A stretch of DNA of 64,000 bases, taken from positions 62,001 through 126,000 of the forward strand of contig NZ_PVTT01000001.1 of assembly GCF_003003095.1 (NCBI RefSeq), given 5' to 3'. How positions within the stretch are numbered: position 1 is the stretch's first letter; each line of letters starts with the position of its first letter. The translations under genes and the position numbers were made by a program. The DNA is from Hasllibacter halocynthiae. Lineage in GTDB: Bacteria; Pseudomonadota; Alphaproteobacteria; Rhodobacterales; Rhodobacteraceae. The notes below the pieces were generated by a model. That model was given only the letters and a program-made list of their open reading frames with translations. It did not search any database and was not told the origin of the DNA. This document shows positions 28,678-38,421 of the stretch, piece by piece.

Positions 28678-29306
28678 TGGCCCGTCGCGCCATCCGGGAC
28701 GAGGCGGCGCTCCGCACCCTCTTCCCGCCGACGTCCGAGATGGCGACGCGTAAGGTGCTCCGGCGGATCGATCCCCACGCTGCCGCCTTCATTGCCCGGT
28801 CGCCGTTCCTGACCATCGGGACCCAGTCGTCCGAGGGCCGCGCCGACGTCAGTCCGCGGGGCGACGCGCCGGGCTTCGTCCGCGTGCTGGACGAGCGGAC
28901 GCTGCTGATCCCGGACCGGCCGGGGAACCGGCGGCTCGACACCTTGTCGAACGTCATCGCGAACCCGGCGCTCGGGCTGCTCTTTCTGATCCCCGGATTC
29001 GACGAGACACTGCGCGTGAACGGGCGGGGGACGGTGACGGACGAGCCGGCCCTTCTCGCGCTGACGGAGGTGGGTGGGCGCCGCTCGACGGTCGCGATTC
29101 ACATCGTGGTGGAGGAAGTGTTCCTGCACTGCGCCAAGGCGCTGCGCCGCTCGCGCCTGTGGGATCCGGCGTCGCTCCAGGATCGGGCAGGGATGCCCTC
29201 CTTGATGCGCATGCTGCTGGACCAGACCGGCGGAACGACGGAGGAGGCCGAGCGCGCGCGCCTCGACGCCGACCTCGAGCGTCGCTACGGCGACACGATG
29301 TACTAG
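28674..29306 (+). CDS. Pyridoxamine 5'-phosphate oxidase-family FMN-binding protein (MSMEG_1061-like)
   Basis: 210 residues, starting at ATGATGG where the first ATG overlaps the glmM stop. The split-barrel core is visible: [80 protein letters not shown]. This group resembles pyridoxamine phosphate oxidase but lacks its substrate residues. It is thought to be an FMN/F420-type oxidoreductase of unknown substrate. The C-terminal helix ([17 protein letters not shown]) is usual for the subgroup. It ends the folB-folP-glmM run and is convergent with ilvC; a strong hairpin separates them. Confidence 0.85.
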   Translation: MMARRAIRDEAALRTLFPPTSEMATRKVLRRIDPHAAAFIARSPFLTIGTQSSEGRADVSPRGDAPGFVRVLDERTLLIPDRPGNRRLDTLSNVIANPALGLLFLIPGFDETLRVNGRGTVTDEPALLALTEVGGRRSTVAIHIVVEEVFLHCAKALRRSRLWDPASLQDRAGMPSLMRMLLDQTGGTTEEAERARLDADLERRYGDTMY

Positions 29307-29324
29307 TCCCGGGGGGGCGAAGGC

Positions 29325-29349
29325 GGGGACCGTCCGCGAGGGCGGCCCC
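29325..29349. terminator. Hairpin with a GCGA tetraloop between convergent genes
   Basis: GGGG (A bulge) CCGTCC, loop GCGA, GGGCGGCCCC: ten pairs (one G-U) with one bulged A at 29329. It lies between two converging genes and could stop transcription from both sides. No U tract follows on either strand. Confidence 0.6.
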
Positions 29350-29357
29350 CTGGAGGA

Positions 29358-30536
<1,179 letters not shown>

Positions 30537-32069
30537 TCAGGATGCCCCCTTCACCACCACTTCGGCTTCGAGCGAGGCGCCCAGCGCCCTCAGCCGGGCG
30601 TCCGCCACCTCGCCGAACAGGCCGGCCGTCGCGCGGTCCATGCGAAACTCCAGCACCCTCTTCTTCGGCGCCCAACGCAGCTCGCCCATCGTGCCGGGAT
30701 CGGACACAGACAGCATCGCCCCGAAGCGCATCGCCTTGCCCACGCGCTCGGCCTCGCGCACCCGATCCTCGGGCAGCAGCGACAGGACCTTGCCGAAACG
30801 CTCGTCGTCGCGGCTGTTCTTATAGCGGTGCATGAGCGCCAGCCCGAGGAACACCCGTTCGGGGTGAGTGAGGCCGCCGAGGTTCGCCCGGGTCGCGTTG
30901 TCGAAGCAAAGCTCGGCCCGGTAGTCGGGATGCGCCCGCCATGTGACGTCGTGCAGGAGGCAGGCCGCACGGATCAGGCGGCGCGTCTCCGGCCGGGCGG
31001 AGCGCCAGATGGGGCGGACGAAGCGGTAGAGCGTGCGCCCGAAACCGGGCAGGCGTGCATCCTTGGCCTCCGAGAACCGGCAGGCCTCGATCAGGGGGTC
31101 CCGTTCGCGGATGGCACGGGGCATCTGCTCGTAGAGCATCCCCTCGCGGATGCCGTAGGCGCTGACGCGGATCTCGGGCGGGCGCCACTCGTTGAGCACC
31201 GCTTTCAGCACCTCGCCCGCGAGCGGCACCAGCGAGATGCGCGACTCAGACAGCCCCGACCGCGCCTTGAGGTCCGAAAGGTCGTTCTCGGCGATCCAGC
31301 GGATCGTCTCCTTCGCTTCCTTCACCGTCATCCGGTACTCGTGGAGGACGTGGAGCGGGTAGTCCCGCCGCAGCATGTCCAACTTCGCGATGGCCCGCCA
31401 CGAGCCGCCGACGAGGGTCAGGGGCTGCTTCTTGCCGCCGACCTGGGCCGCGAGGCGGGCGATGCCCTTTGAGATCGCGGCCTTGCGATCCTTCTTCGAC
31501 CGGCAGCCCAGAAGTTTGAGCGGACCCAGATCGGAGGTCTCCCGCGCGCCGACGCGGCCCTTCTTCAGCTCGGCCAGCTCCATGGAGGAGCCGCCGATGT
31601 CGCAGACGAGGCCGGAGGCGCCTGGCCAGCCGAGCAGCACTCCCTGCGCGGAGAGGCGCGCCTCCTCCCGCCCGTCGATCACCCAGAGCTTCAGTCCGGT
31701 CGCGCGCTCGACCTCGGCGCGGAACTCCGGGCCGTCCTCCGCATCGCGGACGGCGGCGGTGGCGACGGCCGAAAGAGGGCGGATGCCCATGGCATCGCCC
31801 ACCAATGCGAAGCGCCGCAGGGCGTCGAGGGCGCGGGACCTTCCTTCGGGATGCAGGCGCCCCGTCTCGGACATGTCGCGCCCGAGGCCGGCCATGACCT
31901 TCTCGTTATAGAAGTAGGCCGGGGAGCGCGCGGCCCCGTCGAACACCACCAGCCGGACGGAGTTCGACCCGACGTCCACCACGCCGACCCGCGACAGCGC
32001 CCGCGCCTCGGGCGACTCGAAGATCGGCCGGCCGAACGGCCCCCAGTCGGCGGCGCTCTCGTCGTTCAT
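30537..32069 (-). CDS. ppx: Exopolyphosphatase / guanosine pentaphosphate phosphatase family
   Basis: Releases phosphate from the ends of polyphosphate (and perhaps converts pppGpp). 510 residues from the ATG at 32069 (MNDESAADWGPFGRP). The ASKHA fold shows VGVVDVGSNSVRLVVFDG, SAVATAAVRDAEDGPEF, VIDGREEARLSAQGVL and VCDIGGSSMELAEL, with the catalytic glutamate inside the GREEARL string. The C-terminal part has a HD-like region (AACLLHDVTWRAHP). Same strand and order as ppk, with the VOC gene between, so polyphosphate synthesis and breakdown genes are close but apparently not one tight operon (162 and 123 base gaps). Confidence 0.94.
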   Translation of the reverse strand: MNDESAADWGPFGRPIFESPEARALSRVGVVDVGSNSVRLVVFDGAARSPAYFYNEKVMAGLGRDMSETGRLHPEGRSRALDALRRFALVGDAMGIRPLSAVATAAVRDAEDGPEFRAEVERATGLKLWVIDGREEARLSAQGVLLGWPGASGLVCDIGGSSMELAELKKGRVGARETSDLGPLKLLGCRSKKDRKAAISKGIARLAAQVGGKKQPLTLVGGSWRAIAKLDMLRRDYPLHVLHEYRMTVKEAKETIRWIAENDLSDLKARSGLSESRISLVPLAGEVLKAVLNEWRPPEIRVSAYGIREGMLYEQMPRAIRERDPLIEACRFSEAKDARLPGFGRTLYRFVRPIWRSARPETRRLIRAACLLHDVTWRAHPDYRAELCFDNATRANLGGLTHPERVFLGLALMHRYKNSRDDERFGKVLSLLPEDRVREAERVGKAMRFGAMLSVSDPGTMGELRWAPKKRVLEFRMDRATAGLFGEVADARLRALGASLEAEVVVKGAS

Positions 32070-32231
32070 GGCAATTCCCCCGGGCGGTGCCTTCCCCCGG
32101 CGGACCCTGCTTCGCAATTCTACGGGCGGTCAACGTCACGGGGAAAGAAGTTCGACGCCCCGTCCTACGACGGGGCCGTCGCCCGCCCTCGCGCCCCTCC
32201 GCGCGAAGGCCTTCGACCTGCGGGATCCTTC

Positions 32232-32648
32232 CTACCCGTCGCGTCCCGGCTCGTCCGGATCGCTCGAGGTGAGAGCGACCTTATTTCCCTGCGGGTCCCG
32301 CAGATAGCCGACGTAGAAACGGGGGCCGTAGGCGGCACGAAAGCCCGGCGGCCCCTCGTCGGAACCGCCTGCGGAAAGCGCCGCCGCGTGAAGGTCGCGG
32401 ATCTGCTTCTGGCTCCGGGCCTCGAACGCGACCATCGAGCCGTTCCCGGCCGAGGCCGGAAATCCATCGAATGTCGGCTTCACGTAGAAGTCCGGCGGCG
32501 CGGGGTGCCGGCCCGGCTTCGTCGGCAGGGCGTAACTCAGGCCTTCCGGCCCAGTCGTCAAAGAATATCCCAAGGGAAGGAGAAACGCGGAGTAGAACCG
32601 CTCAGCACGGGGGATGTCGTCCGCGCCGACCGTGACGTAGCCGATCAC
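32232..32648 (-). CDS. VOC (glyoxalase/bleomycin-resistance) family protein
   Basis: 138 residues from the GTG at 32648, behind GGGAGG. The frame continues to 32681 but that adds only an arginine-rich stretch. One betaalphabetabetabeta module is visible: IGYVTVGADDIPRAERFYSA, PLGYSL, then FYVKPTFDGFPASAGNGSMV, FEARSQKQIRDLHAAAL, YVGYLRDPQGNKVAL. One VOC repeat pair gives a metal site; the E/D ligand set is not certain from sequence. It lies between ppk and ppx on the same strand. Its substrate cannot be given. Confidence 0.85.
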   Translation of the reverse strand: MIGYVTVGADDIPRAERFYSAFLLPLGYSLTTGPEGLSYALPTKPGRHPAPPDFYVKPTFDGFPASAGNGSMVAFEARSQKQIRDLHAAALSAGGSDEGPPGFRAAYGPRFYVGYLRDPQGNKVALTSSDPDEPGRDG

Positions 32649-32771
32649 GCGGCGCCTCCCTCTCCGCGGCGTTCCGGGCAAGAGCGCGATGGCGCTTCCG
32701 GTCCGAAGCTGCGATGGGTCGGGTCTGCCGGCCCCAGACTCGACGACTGGCCTTCCACCTCCGCCGGCCCT

Positions 32772-34952
32772 TCATTCGGCCGCATGGGTCAGCGCCGGCA
32801 CGTCCGCCGCGCCCGCCGTGCCGCGGCCCGAGAGGGACGGGTTCTCCATGAAGAAGCGATGGCAGGAGAAGGCCGCGTCGCCGGGATCGGGGCGGACGAA
32901 GGTTCCGTCGGGCCGCAGGACCCAGGACTGCAGCGTGTCGGCCATGTTGGCGGCCATGATCTGGCTGACGATCTGCGCCTTCACCGTGGGGTTGGTGCAT
33001 TCCACCAGGGTCTCGACCCTGCGGTTCAGGTTGCGGCCCATCCAGTCCGCCGACGAGATGAAGACCCGCGCCCCCTTGCCGGGCAGCCCCTTGCCCGCGC
33101 CGAAGCACACGATGCGGCTGTGCTCTAGGAAGCGTCCGACGATGGACTTCACGCGTATGTTCTCCGAAAGGCCCTTCACGCCGGGCCGGAGGCCGCAGAT
33201 CCCGCGCACCACGAGGTCGACATGCACCCCCCGCCCGGAGGCGGCGTAGAGGGCGTCGATCACCTCGGGCTCGATGAGGGCGTTCATCTTGGCCCAGATC
33301 GCCGCCGGGCGGCCGGCTTCGGCATGCTCGCCCTCGCGTTCGATCAGGTCGAGCAGGGTCGACTTCAGGTTCAGCGGCGAGATGGCGAGGTTCTCGAGCG
33401 CGGCGGGAGGGGCCGACCCCGAGAGGTAGTTGAAGATCTTGGCCGCGTCGCGCCCGAGCGCCGGATCGCATGTGAAGAGCGACAGGTCCGTGTATATGCG
33501 TGCCGTGATGGGGTGGTAGTTGCCCGTGCCGAAATGGGTGTAGGTCCGCAGGCGCGGGCCCTCGCGTCGCACCACGGTGCTTATCTTGGCATGCGTCTTG
33601 TAGTTCATGAAACCGTAGACGACGTGCGCGCCCGCGCGCTCCAGCTTGCGGGACTGGCGGATGTTCGCGGCCTCGTCGAAGCGGGCCTTCAGCTCGACGA
33701 GGGCGGTGACGGACTTTCCGGTCTCCGCCGCCTCGCAGAGCGCGTTCACCACCGGACTGTCGGCTGAGGTGCGGTAGAGGGTCTGCTTGATGGCGACGAC
33801 GTCCGGGTCCTGCGCGGCCTGCACCACGAAGCGGACCACCATGTCGAAGGTCTCGTAGGGATGGTGCAGCAGCATGTCCTTCTGCCGGATGGCCGCGAAC
33901 ATGTCCCCGTCATGGTCCTGCACACGTTCGGGCACGCGGGGGCTGAACGGCGGCCAGAGCAGGTCGGGCCGGTCGGGCACCACCAGCTCGGAGAGGTCGG
34001 CCATGCCGATGAGGCCGTCGATCTCGACCACCTCGTCCTCGTCGACGCCCAGCTCCTCCATGATGGTGCGGCGCAGCCCGCTCGGCGCGCCGGCGGAGAT
34101 CTTCAGGCGCACCACCTCGCCTCGGCGCCGGCGCTTCAGCGCGGTCTCGAACTCGCGCACGAGGTCCTCGGCCTCCTCCTCGACCTCGAGGTCGCTGTCC
34201 CGCAGGACACGGAAGACGCAATGCCCCTTGGTCCTGTAGCCCGGGAAGAGCGCGCCGAGATGCATCAGCAGAAGCGCGTCGAGCGGCAGGAAGCGCAAGG
34301 CGTCGCCATCGGCGGGCAGCCGCACGAACCGGTCGAGCTTGGCCGGGATCGGCAGGAGCGCGCGCAGCCTGTCGCCCCTGCGCTCAAGCGTCAGCGCTAG
34401 GGAGAGGCCCTCGTTCGGGATGAAGGGGAACGGGTGCGCCGGGTCGATCGCGAGCGGCGACAGCACCGGGAACACCTCGTCCATGAAGTAGGCTTCCGCG
34501 AAGGCCCGATCCCCTTCCGAGAGGTCGGCCGCCTCGCAGAGCACTATCCCGGCCTCGGCCATCTCGCCGCGCAGGGCGGACCATCGGTCCTGCTGAGCCT
34601 GCATGAGACGGCGGGCGTCCGCGTCGATCAGCGCGAGCTGCTCGGCCGGGGTGCGGCCGTCGGCGGCCGGGGTCTGGTTGCCGGCCAGGTCCAGCTCGCG
34701 CAGGCCGGCGACGCGGACGGTGTAGAACTCGTCGAGGTTGGTCGCCGAGATGGCGACGAAGCGCAGCCGCTCCAGCAGGGGAACGCGGGAATTCTCGGCC
34801 TCGTCGAGAACCCGCCAGTTGAAGGCAAGCCACGACAGCTCGCGGTTGAAGAAGCGGGAAGGGCCGTCCGGGTTGATCGCGCGCCCGGGCACGTCCGGCG
34901 CGATGGGCGGCGGGGGCGAGGCGGCGAGAAAATCGGTCTCGGGGACGCTCAT
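32772..34952 (-). CDS. ppk: Polyphosphate kinase 1
   Basis: Reversibly transfers the terminal phosphate of ATP onto polyphosphate chains at the membrane. 726 residues from the ATG at 34952, behind AAGGAAG, which suits PPK1. Landmarks are [60 protein letters not shown], the autophosphorylated His in [16 protein letters not shown], the second His in [13 protein letters not shown], and [17 protein letters not shown]-like sequence near the end ([18 protein letters not shown]). No PhoB box was recognised in the long gap upstream. ppx lies downstream. Confidence 0.97.
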   Translation of the reverse strand: MSVPETDFLAASPPPPIAPDVPGRAINPDGPSRFFNRELSWLAFNWRVLDEAENSRVPLLERLRFVAISATNLDEFYTVRVAGLRELDLAGNQTPAADGRTPAEQLALIDADARRLMQAQQDRWSALRGEMAEAGIVLCEAADLSEGDRAFAEAYFMDEVFPVLSPLAIDPAHPFPFIPNEGLSLALTLERRGDRLRALLPIPAKLDRFVRLPADGDALRFLPLDALLLMHLGALFPGYRTKGHCVFRVLRDSDLEVEEEAEDLVREFETALKRRRRGEVVRLKISAGAPSGLRRTIMEELGVDEDEVVEIDGLIGMADLSELVVPDRPDLLWPPFSPRVPERVQDHDGDMFAAIRQKDMLLHHPYETFDMVVRFVVQAAQDPDVVAIKQTLYRTSADSPVVNALCEAAETGKSVTALVELKARFDEAANIRQSRKLERAGAHVVYGFMNYKTHAKISTVVRREGPRLRTYTHFGTGNYHPITARIYTDLSLFTCDPALGRDAAKIFNYLSGSAPPAALENLAISPLNLKSTLLDLIEREGEHAEAGRPAAIWAKMNALIEPEVIDALYAASGRGVHVDLVVRGICGLRPGVKGLSENIRVKSIVGRFLEHSRIVCFGAGKGLPGKGARVFISSADWMGRNLNRRVETLVECTNPTVKAQIVSQIMAANMADTLQSWVLRPDGTFVRPDPGDAAFSCHRFFMENPSLSGRGTAGAADVPALTHAAE

Positions 34953-35599
34953 GCGCTTCCTTGAGGGCTGGCGTGGCGGGAGCTGCGAGGATGGTGCACC
35001 CTTGGCACGAAGTCCAACACATCGACGGCACGACCCTCGCACCTGGGTGCCTCGGGCCGAGCATGCTTTGAGGGGCTCTCGCCCGGCCGAGGCCGTCATG
35101 CTCGTCCGGGGCCTCGTCCCGAACCCTTCTCCGTTCCTCCCTCCGCGACCGGAAGACTCCGGACCTGCAGTGTTCTCGCCTCTGCCGGGTCGGCATCGGC
35201 GGCGGACGGACGGCCGATTTCGACCTACCCCGGACGCTCCAGCGCGAAGCCGCGATTGGCCCCGGGCATCCGCTCTCGGTAGACGAAAGACCTGAGCAAT
35301 CGGGTGGAGGGCAAGCATGGCTGGCGGGTGCGCGTGATCCGCCGCACGCTTGGGTCGAGGGCGATGCGGACCGACCACGTCGTTATCGGGACCTGTAGGC
35401 GGTCCGCGATCGCTACCGATCGGGGGCGAGGTGCACGGCGTAGGGCACGCCTTCGCGGCGAGGCAGTCAGTCGTCCCGAAGGTCGCGGGAAGACTCCGGA
35501 ACCGGATGGGTGGGGTGGCCGTGTCACGGTCGGCCGCGACGCATGAGGATCAACCCGTCCGTGCCGCCATGTCGTCTGCAGCGGCGCCCGATCCGACCC
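34953..35599. other. 647-base gap between hdaA and ppk, no recognisable gene
   Basis: All nearby genes read to the left, so this is the ppk upstream region plus whatever follows hdaA. Frames of up to about 185 codons are open on both strands, but none shows a family resemblance, a good ribosome site, or protein-like composition. The string GGAAGACTCCGGA occurs at 35151-35163 and with one mismatch-free core at about 35489 (GGAAGACTCCGGA), a possible repeat. G+C is slightly lower than in the flanks. Neither a tRNA nor a clear promoter could be found. Confidence 0.45.
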
Positions 35600-36253
35600 T
35601 CATCGAAGCGTCTCGCGGGCCAGCGGTACGGTGATGGGCCGCTTGGCTGCCAGGGCCGCTGCGTCCAGACGGGCGACGGCGGCACGGATCGCCTCGGCGG
35701 ACCGTTCCGTGTGCGTGGTCAGCCAAGCGAGGACGCGCGGGTCTGGCGCCACCCCCCGATCGGCGAACTGCTTGGCCGCCAGCGCCGCGAGCAGCGCATC
35801 GTCCGGGGGCGGAAGCGGTATCGCCAGCGCCTGCGCCGCGCGCGAGGCGAGGTCGGGCAATGCGCCCGCCCATATCCCCGGCGCGCCGCGCGCGGTCATC
35901 AGAAGGGGCGCTCCGGCCTGTGCCATCAGGTTGTGCAGGTGGAAGAGGGCCGTTCCGGCCCGCGGCGCCCGATCCAGGTCCTCGACCGCCAGCGGCCCCG
36001 CGGCGAGACGGGGCGCGGCCTCCTCGGTCACTTCCGCCGCCGGAACCACCAGCGCCCCCGACGAAGCCGCCCAGACCCGGGCGAGGTGACTCTTGCCCGC
36101 GCCCGGCGCGCCGATCAGCAGCGCCTTCGCGCCCGGCCACCCTCGCCAGCCGTCCAGCGCGGCGAGTACGGGCGCCGTCGCTTCCGTGACGAGGTAATCC
36201 TCCCGTCCCAGCGCCTCGCGCGCGGGCAGGGGCAGGGGAAGCTGCTCCGTCAC
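35600..36253 (-). CDS. hdaA: DnaA-related regulatory ATPase (Hda/HdaA)
   Basis: 217 residues. It is a short AAA+ protein related to DnaA domain III, and Hda-type factors switch DnaA to its ADP form at the replication clamp. The N-terminus (TEQLPLPLP) has the QLPLP-type clamp-binding motif expected of Hda. Walker A is GAPGAGKSHLARVW, Walker B is LAVEDLDRA, and sensor 2 lies in the ADRGVAPDPRVLAWL region. The GTG start at 36253 overlaps the perM stop (GTGA). It is shorter than DnaA, with no domain IV, as expected. Arginines and alanines reflect the GC content. Confidence 0.9.
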   Translation of the reverse strand: MTEQLPLPLPAREALGREDYLVTEATAPVLAALDGWRGWPGAKALLIGAPGAGKSHLARVWAASSGALVVPAAEVTEEAAPRLAAGPLAVEDLDRAPRAGTALFHLHNLMAQAGAPLLMTARGAPGIWAGALPDLASRAAQALAIPLPPPDDALLAALAAKQFADRGVAPDPRVLAWLTTHTERSAEAIRAAVARLDAAALAAKRPITVPLARETLR

Positions 36254-37422
36254 CGCGCGCCGTCCGGGGGCGGGGCGAAGCCGTCCTCCGTGTCGGCCTC
36301 CTCGACTCGGTCCATCGCCTTCTCGGCGGCGTGCTCGTGCAGGAGGGGCGCGTCCGGCGGCCCCGGCTCGCCAGTGTAGAGCCGGCTTTCGCGGTAGAGC
36401 TCGATCAGGAAACGGATGATCACGCCGAGGACCGCGGCGATGGGCACAGCCGCCAAGAGGCCGACGAAGCCGAAGATCGCCCCGAACGCCGAAAGCGCCA
36501 GAAGCAGCCAGACGGGATGAAGGCCGACGCTGTCGCCAACGAGCTTGGGCGTCAGGAAGTTTCCTTCGGCGAACTGCCCGGACGCGAAGATGCCGGCGAC
36601 CACGGCGATCCAGACCCAGTCCCCCCAGAACTGGACGAGGGCCATGCCGATCGCCGTTATCCCGCCCAGTATGGCACCTACGTAGGGGATGAAGGTCAGC
36701 AGCCCGGCGAACGCGCCGATGATCAGGCCGAAGTTCAGCCCGACCAGCGCCAGGGCGACCGCATAGTAAGCCCCGAGGATCAGCATCACCGTGCCCTGTC
36801 CCCTCAGGAAACCCGAGAGCGTCTCGTCCACCTCGCTGGCGAGGCGGCGGATGGTCTGCTGATGGTCGCGCGGGACGAGGGCGTCGATCGAGGCGATCAT
36901 CCGGTCCCAGTCGAGCAGCATGTAGACCGTGACCACGGGCACGATGACGAGCAGGAGCACGACCCCCAGGAGGCCTTGACCCGCGGTCAGCAGGCCCAGG
37001 GCGATGGCGCCGCCCTGCTCGCGCAGCGCGGTGCCGACGCGCAGGGCGGCGTCCTCGATGCGTCCCGAGTATTCGGCGACGACCGGAAAACGCGTCAGGA
37101 ACGGACCGTCCGGATCGATCAGGCGCTCGACCCATTCCGGGCCCTGGACGAAGAGCAGGCGGACCTGGTCCTCCAGCGTCAGGACGGTCGGGACGACGAC
37201 GGCGACGAAGAGGAGGATCGCGCCGACGGTGATGACGGCGACCGAGAGGGCGCGGGACAATCCCCATTTCTCCAGCCGGTCGGCGACGGGGTCGAGGAAG
37301 TAGGCGATGGTCCCCCCGAGGACGAAGGGCAGAAGCACGTCCCCCAGGAGCCATAGCAGCACCAGGAGGAGCAGCGCGGCCACCCCCCAGTACTTGAGCT
37401 GCTGCGTCGGTGCGAGGGCCAT
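36250..37422 (-). CDS. AI-2E/PerM family membrane transporter
   Basis: 390 residues from the ATG at 37422 (MALAPTQQLKYWG), behind AGGAG. The frame continues upstream, but the family start is here. Eight or so membrane helices are visible: YWGVAALLLLVLLWLLGD, PFVLGGTIAYFLDPVADRL, ALSVAVITVGAILLFVAVVV, LLGVVLLLVIVPVVTVYMLLD, and the conserved FGLIIGAFAGLLTFIPYVGA, GQFAEGNFLTPKLVGDSVGLHP. The family exports quorum signals or ions; no substrate can be assigned. It is coupled to hdaA (GTGA), as often seen in Rhodobacterales (perM-hdaA). The 530 bases upstream have no gene. Confidence 0.9.
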   Translation of the reverse strand: MALAPTQQLKYWGVAALLLLVLLWLLGDVLLPFVLGGTIAYFLDPVADRLEKWGLSRALSVAVITVGAILLFVAVVVPTVLTLEDQVRLLFVQGPEWVERLIDPDGPFLTRFPVVAEYSGRIEDAALRVGTALREQGGAIALGLLTAGQGLLGVVLLLVIVPVVTVYMLLDWDRMIASIDALVPRDHQQTIRRLASEVDETLSGFLRGQGTVMLILGAYYAVALALVGLNFGLIIGAFAGLLTFIPYVGAILGGITAIGMALVQFWGDWVWIAVVAGIFASGQFAEGNFLTPKLVGDSVGLHPVWLLLALSAFGAIFGFVGLLAAVPIAAVLGVIIRFLIELYRESRLYTGEPGPPDAPLLHEHAAEKAMDRVEEADTEDGFAPPPDGAR

Positions 37423-37826
37423 GCGTCGTTCTCCTGTTCCGCATGGTTCTGCCGTTCCCCCGCGCGCCGCGCAACGCCCGAAGGCCGCGGGCCCCCGCAT
37501 CGACGACGGGATTCGGGCATTGGGAGAGGTGCGGCGCCTCGGCCGGGCCATGCCGAAAGGTGCCCTCCCTCGGACGCGGCGGCCGTTCCAGGCCACGGCC
37601 GTATCGATGCCCCCCCGTGTCGCCGCGCGAGCAGGAACGACCAAGGCCGGCGACGGCGGCGATGGGGACGCGTCCGTCCGGTGGCAGCGACCATATCCCC
37701 TTCGGGTCGTTCTTCCCAATTCCCCGCGTTGCCGCCGCGACGGTGACGGATCCCGCGCCCGTGGATGGGCGACCCGACCTGCATGACCGGGAAGGGCAGC
37801 CGCACGTGCGCCTCGGACCCTGGACT

Positions 37827-37842
37827 CGGCGAAGCTTCGCCG
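37827..37842. repeat. 16-bp perfect palindrome
   Basis: CGGCGAAGCTTCGCCG reads the same on both strands. The lack of a loop suggests a protein-binding site rather than an RNA hairpin, in the perM/lipoprotein divergent spacer. Confidence 0.6.
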
Positions 37843-37874
37843 GTCGGCGGTCGTCATTCGATAACGTCGGGTGT

Positions 37875-37918
37875 TCGAGCGCCTCCCGCGCACTAGCCCT
37901 TGAATGGGAGGCGCCCGA
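37875..37918 (+). promoter_or_regulatory. Long inverted repeat upstream of the lipoprotein gene
   Basis: TCGAGCGCCTCCC (37875-37887) pairs with GGGAGGCGCCCGA (37906-37918): 12 of 13 pairs around an 18-base loop. It lies 35 bases before the lipoprotein start and should fold in its mRNA if transcription begins upstream. It could be a stability element, a site for a regulator, or the terminator of a lost gene. Confidence 0.5.
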
Positions 37919-37952
37919 GTTCCCGGTGCGTCGACGAAAAAAGGAATCACTT

Positions 37953-38228
37953 ATGAGAAAGATCCTGATCGCCCTTCCGGCCGCCCTGCTCCTGGCGGGC
38001 TGCGAGACTACCGGCGGCGTCGGAACCGCGAACCAGGGCGCGCTGACCGGCGCCGCGTTGGGCGCCGCCACCGGCCTCGCCGTCTCGGGCGACGACGACC
38101 GGGCCGCGGGCGCGCTCGTGGGCGCCGCCTTGGGCGCAGCGGCGGGCAACTTCATCGGCCAGACGCCGAGCGGGCAGTGCGTCTACCGCACCCAAGGCGG
38201 CGGTTCGGTCGTCGCGGCCTGCCCCTGA
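37953..38228 (+). CDS. Glycine-zipper outer-membrane-type lipoprotein
   Basis: 91 residues. The signal [17 protein letters not shown] ends in the lipobox LLAGC, so the protein should be lipidated and cross the inner membrane. The mature part is a glycine zipper ([32 protein letters not shown]) with acidic SGDDDRAAG between the two halves. Glycine-zipper lipoproteins stiffen or span the outer envelope; a precise job is unknown. The ATG follows AAAGGAATCACTT. A 13-bp hairpin follows seven bases after the stop. Confidence 0.88.
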   Translation: MRKILIALPAALLLAGCETTGGVGTANQGALTGAALGAATGLAVSGDDDRAAGALVGAALGAAAGNFIGQTPSGQCVYRTQGGGSVVAACP

Positions 38229-38235
38229 CGATCCT

Positions 38236-38266
38236 TGGCGCCCCCGCCCCGGCGGCGGGGGCGCCA
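38236..38266 (+). terminator. Very stable hairpin after the lipoprotein gene
   Basis: GGCGCCCCCGCC (38237-38248), loop CCGGC, GGCGGGGGCGCC (38254-38265), a perfect 12-bp GC stem that a T-A pair extends to 13. It begins eight bases after the stop codon and no U tract follows. It is the strongest hairpin seen in the window. Confidence 0.75.
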
Positions 38267-38421
38267 TCGCGGACCATCCGCCCGGCGGTCGCGCCGGCGT
38301 CGCTGCACGTGGCCTCGGCGGGGGGCCGCATCGTTTCTCGAGCTTGGCCTGCGGGCCGCAAGGCGCTTGCCCGTCCCCGACGGCGCCCGTATCGCGGCGC
38401 AGGAGTCGTCCGGAGACCTCC

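Larger units (their letters stand above)
37423..37952. other. 530-base gap between perM and the lipoprotein gene, with structured DNA
   Basis: This is the divergent spacer between perM (leftward) and the lipoprotein gene (rightward). No open frame here looks like a protein. It holds a 16-bp perfect palindrome (37827-37842), a 10-bp palindrome CGCACGTGCG (37801-37810) and a 13-bp near-perfect stem (37875-37918). The last stretch before 37953 is noticeably AT-richer (CGACGAAAAAAGGAATCAC), including the lipoprotein's ribosome site. Confidence 0.5.

Noticed and set aside
35225-35546. A possible transposase or phage remnant in the hdaA-ppk gap
   Set aside because: Neither strand gives a sequence with a transposase motif, and no terminal inverted repeats or target duplications were found.
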